Assembly: GCF_001625305.1 (NCBI RefSeq)
Contig: NW_017803954.1
Span: 1,773,014 to 1,837,013, forward strand
Length of the DNA: 64,000 bases
Origin: Branchiostoma belcheri
Taxonomy: Eukaryota > Chordata > Leptocardii > Amphioxiformes > Branchiostomatidae
Direction: 5' to 3'
The notes under the pieces are model-generated. The model was not told the origin of the DNA, ran no database searches, and worked only from the letters and a program-made list of their open reading frames with translations. A program made the translations under genes and the position numbers. Of the stretch, positions 11,968 through 23,965 are shown piece after piece (within the stretch, counting starts at the first letter, position 1; each line of letters opens with the position of its first letter).

Positions 11968-13237
11968 CGAGGGGTGTTCAAAAAGTTCTCGGCCTCACCT
12001 AGAAAATAAAGGTCAAACTCCTATTCTTTGGTATAACTGTATGCTATGACGTCTTACATCACTGCCCACAAAAATTCAAATTTTTATATTCATTAATTAG
12101 CACGTGACGCCCCTTGAAAATGGGGCGGGTGAGGGCAAAATCACAAAATGGCCGCGACAGAAACATGTGCTGTGATATCGATATCGATAGAAAAGGATGT
12201 CTCCTAAGGACATTCATGAAGACATGGTCAAGACACTTGGTGATGACTCCCCTTCTTATTCAACTAGAAAGAAGTGGGTTACTAGCTACAAGCGTGGCAA
12301 GGAGAGCACAAAAGATGAACATAGGTCAGGATGCCACAAATCAGCACCAGGGACAATCCAGTTGAGGCCATCCATCACATGGTAGTGAATCACAACTGTG
12401 AGACTGTCCAACATGTTGCAGGTTCTTTGGACTGTGTTATGACTCAGTTCACAATGTTTTGTCGAACATCCTGGGGATGAAAAAACTGTCTGCATGGTGG
12501 GTGCCTCGAATGTTTTCTGAACATCAGAAGTTAAACGGGCTGGACATTTCAAGGAACGAATTCATTCCAATCCATACAATTTCCTCAATACATTTGTCAC
12601 CCAAGAATAGCAGGGTTCACCACTTTCACCCCGAATAAAAACAGCAGAGCAAACAATGGATGAAGAATTTTTCCCGGCCCCCCAAGAAGTTTTAGCGAGT
12701 TTCGTCCGTTGACAGGGTTTTTGCCTCTGTTTTCTGGGACAGTAAGGAAGTAATCATAATTGACTACATGCGAAGGGGTTAAAGCATCAATGGGGAGTAC
12801 TATTCAACAGAATTGCGACAGTTGAGGACAACGATCAAAGAGAAAAGGAGAGGAAAGCACTGAGCTGGCGTGATGACAATGCACCTGTCCACACAGCACA
12901 GGGGTCAGCGACAGCAGCAAACGAATTTGGGTTTTCAGTCTAACCCCACCCTTCCAATTCACCTGACCTAGCACCCTCGGACTTCTACCTGTTTCCTAAA
13001 CTCAAGTTCCACTTACGTGGTCAACGTTTTGATGGTAATGATGACGTCATCTATGCGGTATAGTCCAATCTGGGGGGTCCAGATGCAACCTTCTTCCACA
13101 ATGGGAAAATAAAGCTGGAACATCACTGGACCAAGTGCATTGCAGTTAGAGAGGACTATATAAAAACATAGTGCAAGAAAAATTTTACTGCCCTGACGTT
13201 TTCTAGGTGAGGCCGAGAACTTTTTGAACACCCCTCG
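11968..13237 (+). mobile_element. Mariner-family DNA transposon, decayed transposase but intact termini
   Basis: 1270 bp bounded by 39-bp terminal inverted repeats with no mismatch (CGAGGGGTGTTCAAAAAGTT... at 11968; its complement ends at 13237) and flanked by the TA dinucleotides (11966-11967 and 13238-13239) expected for Tc1/mariner insertion. Inside, plus-strand pieces read like a mariner transposase: a helix-turn-helix segment near 12197-12360 (EDMVKTLGDDSPSYSTRKKW), and a C-terminal part around 12770-13030 corresponding to the DNAP, PHPPYSPDLAPSD-type and late regions, but with stops and frameshifts throughout. The copy cannot make transposase. Confidence 0.92.
12197..13030 (+). pseudogene. 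Mariner transposase pseudogene
   Basis: The longest intact piece, 12197-12385, encodes the N-terminal DNA-binding region of a mariner transposase (IHEDMVKTLGDDSPSYST). After about 12370 the frame breaks repeatedly. Fragments such as DNAPVHTA (near 12870) and a proline-rich SPDLAPSD-like stretch (near 12950-12985) locate the catalytic half. It lies within the TIR-bounded element on the same strand. Confidence 0.85.
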
Positions 13238-13239
13238 TA

Positions 13240-15859
13240 TGGTAAATACTAATGAGAAAGCTCAGAAACTGCGTGCTTCTATTCACGGTTGCATAGACAA
13301 GGTATCCAGAGCGTCACCCGTATCTCTATATGCCCCATATTCAGCTCGTATTTAAGCACGGAGCGTATGAAGTACCCGCGCAATCAATAGGCACAGCACG
13401 CGCACGTGCACTTTCCTACAGCTGCTCGTGAAGATGGCTCTATCCGGTTTTGGTTCCGATATTTAATATAAGCCCAAAGAACTCATATGTTTCCTCGCTG
13501 TCTTAGTTCCAAAAAGGTTGAAAGGGACAGAAAGGTCAGAGGGGATTAGACGGTCTTCCCGGTGCCGTCTTCACCTGGTGAACAATGTAAACATTCCGGT
13601 AAACCACGGGAGATTCCCCGGTAAAACGTACATTCTGACTCTTCTTTTATCCGGTAATATACATGGTATTTAATAGGATCTGACGAAGGGATCATGCATT
13701 TTAGGTTGGCGTCACACTGTCAGTGACATTCGGTCAGAGAAATGACTAACTCTACCCTGTTAAAAGTGGACAACGAACAATCTCTAAAAATCGCGCGGTG
13801 ATCGAGAGGATCCCGACGGTGTTCCGACCGAAAATAGGCTTTTGAGTTCGCAGACTCGCTGGGCGAGCTAGTTTCCTCTCGCTCTTTGACGCCAGCTTTA
13901 TAACAATGATCAGCAAGACTCCGTTTCAATGCACGGTCTGTGTCCAAGTCATCCAGATGTCCCTTAATTAACTCCAGCATCTACAGTACACTTTACATAA
14001 GCATTTACATAAGCAGTTCCAAAGCCGGTGCTCGGCCGACCGATAAAAATAACTAATTCATTATATAATTCATTATATAATTCAAGTACCTGCTTTAAAA
14101 AGAGAGAAGAAATCCTTAAGGCTTAGTTTAGTTTATTCTCTGACTAGTAGTTGTTAAGACGTTACGTCATTCTGTTATTCTGTTATTCTTGTATCTTATG
14201 TATCATGTTACTCAGATTGATGTACATGTAACATCACTTTCTGATGTATGCATTTAGCCCCATGGGCATGAACATGCAAATAAATAAATTATCATCACTT
14301 GAAATTAAATTATAATGATAGTTAGTTACTTTTGTATCTGTTGACCGTGTCCGTTCCTCTTGTTTTGTCGGTGACCTGTACTTAGCGTGGCAAAATTGTG
14401 CAATAAAGGTCTTCATTCATTAACCATTTACACAAACTGTTCCCCTGATTCGTTTTGTTCAACTTTTTTCGTGTTTTTTTAAATCATTTTTTTCCTAGTA
14501 TTAAACTGCCCGGTCGGACCGGCCGGGGGAGTCTGGGGGAGGCACTGTACTGTGTGGACTATCAACGTATAAATTGGTGCACTAGCCACTCCGACCATCA
14601 CCATATTTGGGTACCGCCATTTCTGAAGGAAATGGTTACTGGAAGGACCCTGGGCTGATTATTAGGGTTAGAAAATAAATCGGTTACAACTTATTTTCAT
14701 AACCTTTATTTTCTGAGTATGTTAACAGATTATGATCAAAAGTAATATTGAATGGTCCGAGGATTGGACTATTGTTTGATGTGTTGTGACTATTGGTGGA
14801 CATAAACCAGTAGGATCAGACTAAGCTCCATGTAGGTGTTTCAAACGAGGCCCGTGGTTTGGCGTATTTTTGTAGTCTTTCAAGTTACAGAAATCTTTGC
14901 CAACACGGACGCCCACACCTTATTAATGCATTAGGTGAAATAAAGCACCAGTTAAAAGACTTGTCGAATACGTACTAAAATGATTCTTATTTAACGTCAG
15001 CTAAGATTAGAAGTGACAAAGTGGTGTGATCCTTGATCACATCACTGCACTATTTACAGCATAGATCAAATGCATGAGGCTTTTCTTGCATTAGATAGTT
15101 CATATCTGCAGACTTACTATGTTTGTTCGTGGAAACACGGGCGCTAAATGCAGCTACTACCGAGAAGTGTGCGTTTCAACGTGATGCCGATAAAAAAAGC
15201 AAAACGTATTTCCTCCTTACTGACGACCGTTTACGATTTCCGTTCAAACTGTTTTCGTGGAAACGCGGTATAATTGCAAGTCTGCTCACTGCATGTGGCG
15301 GAACTCACCATGGGGATCTTGTGTGGAAGCAATCGGCAGTTTTACTGTGATGCCATATACCTCCGCGTACAACCGGGGGAATAATTCGTGTGTTTCCTGC
15401 TGACTAGCAGGAAACACACGAATTATTCCCCCGTTTCACTGGGTGGTGCGACCACTGAGCGAACAAACATTTGACAGATCGTTCAACGAATTTCATAGTT
15501 TCATGATTTGTATATCTTTTTGTCTTTAAATCTTATCTTTATATTGTGCATCGTATTCCTGTTATGAAACCAAGTATTACACAACTCCAAGTTTGGTCGC
15601 TCACTTTTTGGGAATGATCCAGGACCATAAGGCAGTCACATGATGATTTGTGGCCAGGACCTGGAAAGGCTTTCCTTTAACAAACGTGAAGATGGGGTAT
15701 ATATGGGGTAGAATTGTAGGAAGTAGGATTAATTCATGTCAATAAGTATTTTCAAAAACCTTTTCAGACAAGATAACAATCCACGATTATGACTTTTGAG
15801 GGTTACATATTTAAACATTAGTTTATGTCGAAGCCAGACTGCATACGTGTTCTTGGCTG
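13240..15859. other. Region without a supported gene
   Basis: Contains a minus-strand open frame 13720-13980 (86 codons, beginning MLELIKGHLDDLDTDRALKR) directly after a TAG acceptor-like site. It reads like coding sequence but has no recognised domain, no confirmed donor and no neighbours, so I do not call it a gene. Also holds a perfect 60-bp hairpin at 15374-15433 and an AT-rich triplet repeat near 14060. Confidence 0.4.
15374..15433. repeat. Perfect 28-bp inverted repeat with 4-base loop
   Basis: CGGGGGAATAATTCGTGTGT..., loop GACT, then the exact complement ending CCCCCG. No mismatch in 28 bp. Size and perfection suggest a recent foldback/MITE-type insertion or hairpin-forming sequence. 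Confidence 0.9.
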
Positions 15860-16526
15860 TTAAGAGCGAATGTCTGTAAGGATCAAACAATGGTGGCAGG
15901 GGTCAAAAAATCGATTTGGCTCAAACTTTGCACAGTGATAGTACTTGGCCCACAACCCCTCAAAATAGCTTTCTTTCCGGTCAGCACCGATCGTTGCCAT
16001 GGTAACGGGCCAAACAAGTTTCGGGGCCATTTTCCCTGATTTAGACATGTGAAAAACATGAAATTTGGCATAGTTTAAGGCACGATTACGAGCAAGTGCT
16101 TTAATATTATGGAAAAACAAAATATGGGCATAAAAGACCAACTAATCCGCTATTCTAGAACAGCTTTGAAATTTTGAAGAAGTTCGTTTAAAGGACCTGG
16201 GCAACCCTAACACAATACAGTGTTTGAGGCTTATGAAAAAGCGTTATTTATACCCAACTTCAAAGTGCTGTAAGTCCAAAGATGGTGATTTTTTTGCTTC
16301 AAATTTAAATCATAGATACATAAACATATGTGCTATAAGATGCATGGTTGCAAACTTTGAGCACTTCTTTGATTGTCACGTGGTTGTCCTTAGAAGTAGG
16401 TCAAATTTTGAATTTGAGGGAAAATATGATTTTCAGCCATGTTCAGGATACTATTTCTACAAAAGAAAGCAAGCAATCTGATGAAGTCTTTTGCCCAAAG
16501 TAACACTAGGTCTTGTCTATTGATTG

Positions 16527-17450
16527 AGTACTTGTGGAGATTGGGTCCTTGTGTCGTTGGTGTGCACTTGTCCCTCAAAGTAGGCTATATTTTGGACATG
16601 TACAGAAATTGACATTTACGGCTATGTTTGAAGCTCTAGAAATAACAAAGTAGGATGTCATCTGAATTCAATCTTTGCAGGGCAGTACATATATGTATTG
16701 TGTATCAAATGAATACTTGTGGAGGTTGGGGTCTTGTGTCGTTGGTGTGCACTTGTCCCTCAAAGTAGGCCATATTTTGGACATGTACAGAAATTGACAT
16801 TTACGGCTATGTTTGAAGCTCTAGAAATAACAAAGTAGGATGTCATTTGAATTCAATCTTTGCAGGGAAGTACATATATGTATTGTGTATCAAATTAATA
16901 CTTGTGGAGGTTGGGGTCTTGTGTCGTTGGTGTGCACTTGTCCCTCAAAGTAGGCCATATTTTGGACATGTACAGAAATTGACATATACGGCTATGTTTA
17001 AAGCTCTAGAAAGAACAAAGTTAGATGCTATTTGAATTCAATCTTTGCGGGGAAGTACATATATTTATAGTGTATCAAATGAATACTTGTGGAGGTTGGG
17101 GCCTTGTGTCGTTGTTGTGCACTTGTCCCTAAAAGTAGGCCATATTTTGGATATGTACAGAAATTAGCATATACGGCTATGTTTGAAGCTCTAGAAATAA
17201 CAAAGTAGGATGTCATTTGAATTCAATCTTTGCAGGGAAGTACATATATGCATTGTGTATCAAATGAATACTTGTGGAGGTTAGGGCCTTGTGTCGTTGT
17301 TGTGCACTTGTCCCTAGAAGTAGGCCATATTTTGGATATGTACAGAAATTAGCATATACGGCTATGTTTGAAGGTCTAGAAATGACGAAGTAGGATGTCA
17401 TTTGAATTCAATCTTTTAACAGGAGTACATATATGTATTGTGTATCAAAT
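16527..17450 (+). repeat. 185-bp tandem repeat array, left arm
   Basis: Unit anchor AATACTTGTGGAGGTTGGGG recurs at 16712, 16897 and 17082, exactly 185 bp apart, and again near 17267. Each unit carries GTGCACTTGTCCCT, CATATTTTGGACATGTACAG and GAATTCAATCTTTGCAGGG. About five units, with divergence rising toward the centre. Confidence 0.92.
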
Positions 17451-17510
17451 AAGGGTTTGTGGAGGTCTTGTGTCGTTGTTGTATACTTGTCACTAAAAGT
17501 AGGCCATTTT

Positions 17511-17760
17511 TAAGAGCAAATGTCTGATTAAGCAATATTGAGCGGGGTCAAAAAACGATTTTGCTCATATTTTGCACAGTGATAGTACTTCGCCCACAAT
17601 CCCTTGAAATAGCTTTCTTTCCGCTCAAAACCCACTGTTGCCATAGCAACAGCCCATTCAAGTTTTGGGGCCATTTTGACAGATTTTTGCGTCTCTACAA
17701 CACGAAAATTGGCAAAGTTTAGGACGCGGTCACCGCCAACTGCTTTAACGTAACGACAAA
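17511..17760 (+). repeat. Diverged internal copy of the foldback end module
   Basis: Begins TTAAGAGCAAATGTCTG and follows 15860-16110 base for base with many substitutions (GCACAGTGATAGTACTT, TAGCTTTCTTTCCG, TTGCCATAGCAACAG). It shows that the terminal module existed in at least two ages within this element. Confidence 0.75.
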
Positions 17761-18049
17761 TACTTCAGGATATTATTAGACCAATGCATTACTTGTACGA
17801 AATAGGTGTGAAGTTGATGTACAGGCAGATTTCAGTCTTTGGGTAACCTCGAAGTAGGTCATTTTCCTCACTTGTCCCCAAATTTGGATTTTGGGCTGTT
17901 TTTGAGCTGATGAAAATACCAAAGTGAATTTATTTTCAGACCCATCCTTCTACCATGTGTTTATTATAGTGTTGGCTATCACATGGGTGATTTTGAGGGT
18001 TTCCTTTTTTGTTCATGTCGTATATGCCTATTTCTGTTAATGTCAAGAC

Positions 18050-19815
18050 CCCAACCTCCACAAGCCCTTATTTGATACACAATACATAATATGTACTCCT
18101 CTTAAAAGATTGAATTAAAATGACATCCTACTTCGTCATTTCTAGACCTTCAAACATAACCGTTTTTGCTAATTTCTGTATGTATGTCCAAAATATGGCC
18201 TACTTTTAGGGAAAAGTACACACCAACGACACAAGACCCCAACCTCCACAAGTATTCATTTGATACACTATAAATATATGTACTTCCCCGCAAAGATTGA
18301 ATTCAAATGGCATCTAACTTTGTTCTTTCTAGAGCTTCAAACATAGCCGTACATGTATATGTCAATTTCGGCACATGTCCTAAATATGACCTACTTTAAG
18401 AGACAAGTGCACACCAACAACACAAGACCCCAACCTCCACAAGTATTCATCTGATACACAATACATATATGTACTTTCCTGCAAAGATTGAATTCAAATG
18501 ACATTCTACTTTCTTATTTCTAGAGCTTCAAACATAGCCGAATATGTCAATTTCTGTACATGTCCAAAATATGGCCTACTTTGAGGGACAAGTGCACACC
18601 AATGACACAAGACCCCAACCTCCACAAGTATTCATTTGATACACTATAAATATATGTACTTCCCCGCAAAGATTGAATTCAAATGACATCCTACTTTGTT
18701 TTTTCTAGAGCTTTAAACATAGCCGTATATGCTAATTTCTGTACATGTCCAAAATATGGCCTACTTTGAGGGACAAGTACACACCAACGACACAAGACCC
18801 TAACCTCCACAAGTATTCATTTGGTACACTATACATATATGTACTGCCCTGCTAAGATTGAATTCAAATGACATCCTACTTTGTTATTTCTAGAGCTCTA
18901 AACATAGCCAAATATGTCAATTTCTGTACATGTCCAAAATATGGCCTACTTTGAGGGACAAGTGCACACCAACGACACAAGACCCCAACCTCCACAAGTA
19001 TTCATTTGATACACTATAAATATATGTACTTCCCCGCAAAGATTGAATTCAAATGGCATCTAACTTTGATCTTTCTAGAGCTTCAAACATAGCCATGCAT
19101 GTCAATTTCTGTACATGTCCAAAATATGGCCTACTTTGAGGGACGAGTGCACACCAACGACACAAGACCCCAACCCCCACAAGTATTCATTTAATAGACA
19201 AAACATAGTGTTACTTTGGGCAAAAGACTTTATCAGATTGCTTGCTTTCTTTTGTAGAAATAGTTTCCTGAACATGGCTGAAAATCATATTTTCCCTCAA
19301 ATTCAAAATTTGACCTACTTCTAAGGACAACCACGTGACAATCAAAGAAGTGCTCAAAGTTTGCAACCATGCATCTTATAGCACATATGTTTANNNNNNN
19401 NNNNNNNNNNNNNCTCCACAAGTATTCATTTGGTACACTATACATATATGTACTGCCCTGCTAAGATTGAATTCAAATGACATCCTACTTTGTTATTTCT
19501 AGAGCTCTAAACATAGCCAAATATGTCAATTTCTGTACATGTCCAAAATATGGCCTACTTTGAGGGACAAGTGCACATCAACGACACAAGACCCCAACCT
19601 CCACAAGTATTCATTTGATACACTATAAATATATGTACTTCCCCGCAAAGATTGAATTCAAATAGCATCTAACTTTGATCTTTCTAGAGCTTCAAACATA
19701 GCCATGCATGTCAATTTCTGTACATGTCCAAAATATGGCCTACTTTGAGGGACGAGTGCACACCAACGACACAAGACCCCAACCCCCACAAGTATTCATT
19801 TAATAGACAAAACAT
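18050..19815 (-). repeat. 185-bp tandem repeat array, right arm (reversed)
   Basis: Same unit as in the left arm but as its complement (CCCCAACCTCCACAAGTATT, GGCCTACTTTGAGGGACAAG). It is longer than the left array, partly because of the duplicated block on either side of the gap at 19394-19413. Confidence 0.9.
19394..19413. other. Assembly gap (20 N)
   Basis: Twenty N placed inside the foldback element. The 589 bp before it (18805-19393) and after it (19414-20002) are nearly identical, so the gap probably hides an unmerged contig overlap rather than missing sequence. Confidence 0.95.
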
Positions 19816-20464
19816 AGTGTTACTTTGGGCAAAAGACTTTATCAGATTGCTTGCTTTCTTTTGTAGAAATAGTATCCTGAACATGGCTGAAAATCATATT
19901 TTCCCTCAAATTCAAAATTTGACCTACTTCTAAGGACAACCACGTGACAACCAAAGAAGTGCTCAAAGTTTGCAACCATGCATCTTATAGCACATATGTT
20001 TATGTATCTATGATTTAAATTTGAAGCAAAAAAAATCACCATCTTTGGACTTACAGCACTTTGAAGTTGGGTATAAATAACGCTTTTTCATAAGCCTCAA
20101 ACACTGTATTGTGTTAGGGTTGCCCAGGTCCTTTAAACGAACTTCTTCAAAATTTCAAAGCTGTTCTAGAATAGCGGATTAGTTGGTCTTTTATGCCCAT
20201 ATTTTGTTTTTCCATAATATTAAAGCACTTGCTCGTAATCGTGCCTTAAACTATGCCAAATTTCATGTTTTTCACATGTCTAAATCAGGGAAAATGGCCC
20301 CGAAACTTGTTTGGCCCGTTACCATGGCAACGATCGGTGCTGACCGGAAAGAAAGCTATTTTGAGGGGTTGTGGGCCAAGTACTATCACTGTGCAAAGTT
20401 TGAGCCAAATCGATTTTTTGACCCCTGCCACCCTTGTTTGATCCTTACAGACATTCGCTCTTAA

Positions 20465-21900
20465 GTCTGTATGATGGATGTTGAAACTATGTATAGTGCC
20501 GGCAACTTCCTTCACATTCATAAGTGGAGTTTTATGGTGCTTTCAGTCGGCTCGTTTTCTCAATTATCTTATTCATTATTATTGACACATATCATGTTAT
20601 CATTTATTACTGCCAATGGCGGAGCATCCACATTATGGGCATGCATAGGAACATCAACATTTGGTACGTCGTGTATGTAATATGAACATGGCTGTAATAG
20701 ATTTCTCAACATTAATGATCTTTGAATAGGAACTATCGTTCTCTTTAGACATTCAAACCGACACAATAGAACCAATGCTTTTGATTGTGCGACTTTTTTT
20801 AAGCACTCAATGTCGTTAGTTTTGCAAGATCCACTAAATGTTTTTAATCATGACACAGAATCCGTGATACCATGACGCACAAATTGTCCTCGATCAGGAG
20901 ACTGTCTGCATCTGATTAGGTTTGCGATATCTCGCAGAAAGTAAGAGCAGGGTTGTTTAGCAATTTGTATCGTGACATCAACGCGTTGCCACCTCCCAAC
21001 ATTGAACGTTTGGGTTGATTTGACTTGAACAAGGTGAAACAACACATCAACTACACTAGGTGACCTTCGTGACCGCAGGGAAATGAGTTAAAGACACATT
21101 GGTTGGTTATTTTTCAGCTGTAAGTGCTTGATTTGAATTAATTGTGTCTGCATGACACAATGTGAGCTGCCCCGCAAATAAGGATATGGTTTACCACGGG
21201 CTGTTTCCCTTTTCTACATTTGTGGAAGGATTGACATGACAACTGGTCACTATCACGTTTTCAAGATGTCAACCCGGAGACCAGACAGTAATGTTTGAAC
21301 CATCCTCAAATGAGGCGACACATGCATATGATTCTTTTTTTGTAGCTACGTGCCACAGCAATGCTGCGTCGATACGGCTGGCGATTTCAGCAAATTTATG
21401 TCTCTTCTACCCTTTCCAATTTCCACTCTATGAGTGTACTGGGTTCTTGATTGTTTGCCAGTACTAGTTGTTACGTATCTGCAATATCTTATATTGGAAC
21501 TTCACTAAAGAATCTGGACGCCGTTCTCTATAGTCTATTTATTTATCTCCAAAACTAAAGGCATGGTCTCTTTTCACAAACTGGTGTCCAGACAGCTTTA
21601 GACTAGATCTCATGTAACAAAGATATGATATCGCTATTTGTGACCAGTTTTGGGTACCAGCCCCGCCGACATGGTACAGATGTGGTACAAATCTCAGTGT
21701 CATATATTGTAAAAATACATGGGTTGATTCCGGACCAAATTGATCTAATACAACGGATTTCGTCTGCTGAGTCGAACACACTACTTAACATTGTCCGTTT
21801 TGCATTAGTCATATCATCATTTCTGCAACTTAATCGACTCCTCCACTTAATCGCAGAAAATCGTTGACTTGGGTCTTGTGATGTCCGTGGTGTCTGTGTG
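20465..21900. other. Region without a supported gene
   Basis: No exon with splice support. 21220-21290 (TTTGTGGAAGGATTGACATG...CACGTTTTCAAGATGTCAAC) is a dispersed repeat that recurs at 24600-24675. Confidence 0.5.
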
Positions 21901-23372
21901 TTACGGGCAGGACCTGCCGAAGCGTGACCAGGCGTTGGGGTTGTACTGGACCCGCTCGGCGTCGCCAGCGTCCTCCACCACCTCCTCCACCTCCTCCGTA
22001 GCCGGGTCTCGCCGCTGCACGCCGTGGGTCGGTACGGCCACTTCCCAGAAAAAGCCGTCACGGTTCAGTCCACCTCTCCGGACCGGCCAGGCACTTCTGA
22101 GGTCCACTCTGTTTCGTATTCTCCTACCTGAACAAACAAAAAAAAAAGATCTGTCTAAAACTGACGGGGCAAAAGATTTGTACAACTGCAGTAAACAACA
22201 CAAGAGCAACTGATGACAAAAAGCACGGTTACCGCAATGATTAGTCATTACCGTATACTGTAGCTTTTTAAAACAACTATTTTTTTTCTAAAAAAAACAT
22301 GAATATTCTGAAGCAATAAGTTGGCTACAAAGCTAGCAATACGGCTGGGCCACATATCCCATACTCACGACACAACGATGCAATCTCTCACCAAGTCTTA
22401 GCTATAATAGTCGTGATAGTTCTGTCTGTAATAATGTTGATAAGATCACGTCTTCGTGCAGAGAAGCTCCGGAAATCATGTTTAGCTTGAGGCAACAATA
22501 TCATCCCGACAATTAGATATACTTCTCACTAGACTTAGAATATTATTCCCATGATTATATCAGCTTTACTTTGATCCGAGCTGGATTTTCCACTACTGTC
22601 CCATCGTTTGGGACCGTAGTGGAAATCGTAGGGTTTCCAAATGTTTGTATTTAACTCTGATGTTGCAAACTAATCGATGGTCAGAACAATCAGAATGTTC
22701 TTATAATATGTAAACTACTAATAAGCACTCATATAGAGACGTACAAAAGAACAAATATATACAGATAGGTGCACACACTAGCTGCATGGGGCATTTTGAC
22801 ATATCACACCTGGACTTTGGTCGCTCCACTTTACAAAACTATAACCCACGCCTACCAACAGTCCCAAACCTCCCTGCAGGTAACGGCGCGGTCACATCCG
22901 TGCTACGTCGTCGCACGATTTTGATGTCAAAGACTTTTAAAGAAGCTAGGCTGTGACAGAACTAATCGCCGACAAGGACCTAAGACAGCCTGTGTCTACG
23001 ACACATTCACGACTATTCTACGAATGCCCTCAGTTTGTCAATGTATTTACTAGTATTACGACGATCGTACGATAAATGTGACAGGGCCGGATGGCCGGAA
23101 GAATCTTTACTCCTAATATCGCAATAAACTCAGTTTTTAGAAGCTGTAAAATGATACGCCTTGTTTTACCAACGGTTTTTTTTATAACAAGAACAATTTT
23201 GTATCTGCTCTCATGAGAAGTAACTTTGTAGTTGAGAAAAGGGGCTCGTACCTCCACAGCCTAGCCTGTGCTCCTCTCGTCCTCCTCCCAGTGCCAAACT
23301 GTCTACCGTACCGGGCAGGATGGTGTGTAGCAAGACCAGAAGCGAAGCCAGGAGTAAAGTAGTGGTCCTCAT
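21901..23372 (-). CDS. Kisspeptin-like neuropeptide precursor, gene C
   Basis: Two coding exons join in phase 1: 23252-23372 (ATG at 23372, acceptor CACCGGCAG at exon start 23376, donor GGAG|GTACGA) and 21901-22127 (acceptor TTTGTTTGTTCAG, stop TAA at 21903-21901), giving 115 residues. Residues 1-25 (MRTTTLLLASLLVLLHTILP...) form a strong signal peptide. Dibasic RR sites occur at GGRRIRNR, PVRRGG and VQRRDP, followed by an acidic spacer (EEVEEVVED) and the tail AERVQYNPNAWSRFGRSCP. Cleavage after AER and at GR with glycine-directed amidation would give VQYNPNAWSRF-amide. The YN-x-N-x-aromatic-S/G-x-R-F-amide pattern is close to the kisspeptin core. Prohormone processing is established knowledge for this layout; kisspeptin membership is inference. 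Confidence 0.78.
22905..23092. repeat. Dispersed non-autonomous element (CGTACGA-ended family)
   Basis: Lies in the gene C intron. Left end CGTCGCACGATTTTGATGTC and right end ACGACGATCGTACGATAAAT mirror each other. The core GACAAGGACCTAAGACAG and TACGAATGCCCTCAG is shared with the sequence around 2405-2545, and the ends with 43695-43835, 48778-48918 and 49144-49296. Confidence 0.6.
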
Positions 23373-23878
23373 CGTTCTGCCGGTGAAAAATGATGATACT
23401 TCTTGTTTCAAACAAATAAGAAAAACATGTGCAATAGACGGAGACAACTGTAGAGTCCAGTTAAGTCATTTCCTTGTCATCCTTTTATCTTAATTTCATA
23501 ATTTGTCATTTACGTCTTGTAATTTCGAGAACGGTTTTCGCGGAAAAACGAGCTGTGGGTAGTCATTTTTTGTTTCTGTTGATGCAAGAAAGCCAGCAGG
23601 TCAATGCGATAGATTTTGAAATGTTTTGGGCTCGTTCTCAAGTTTAAGTCCCCAGATGCCATGTGTACGAGTACGTCATACCACATCAGGCAAGGTCAAA
23701 CAAAAACCAAATATTACCAGGAATTCTGCGTCTCCATTTCAAATATTTCCAGGGATTCTAAGTACATACCCATTTCAAATATTAGCACAAATTGTACGTA
23801 TCCACTGAAAATTAACAGACGAACAGGACTTCGTTTGTTAAAAAGAGGTCAGGATGCAATACTGTCGGACCTACTCAC

Positions 23879-23942
23879 CTGTGTTCCTCTGGACTGGCAG
23901 GACGGCAAAACGACACCGACGAAAAGATAGAGTTGGGAATAT
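23879..23942 (-). other. 5' untranslated exon of gene C
   Basis: Runs from about 30 bases below the TATA box to the donor CACAG|GTGAGTAG (exon end 23879). No ATG. Its right end is estimated. Confidence 0.5.
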
Positions 23943-23965
23943 TAGTGCGCCCGCCGGACTCTCTG

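Larger units (their letters stand above)
15860..20464. mobile_element. Large foldback-type element with inner 185-bp tandem repeats
   Basis: The ends are inverted copies of each other: 15860 onward (TTAAGAGCGAATGTCTGTAA) is matched by the complement ending at 20464 (GACATTCGCTCTTAA), and the match extends about 650 bp inward (15860-16510 versus roughly 19815-20464). Inside each arm are arrays of a 185-bp unit, forward on the left (about 16530-17450) and reversed on the right (about 18050-19815). A diverged third copy of the end module lies at 17511-17760. No transposase frame is present. The plan resembles foldback (FB/TU/Galileo-like) transposons, which have long TIRs with subterminal tandem repeats; the family name is inference. 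Confidence 0.8.

Noticed and set aside
16527-19815. CRISPR-like regular repeat array
   Set aside because: The repeats are directly adjacent 185-bp units without spacers, in an animal genome, inside a foldback element.
21603-22061. 152-codon minus-strand frame over the gene C terminal exon
   Set aside because: A different frame from the one that joins in phase to the signal-peptide exon. The rejected frame has no splice partner.
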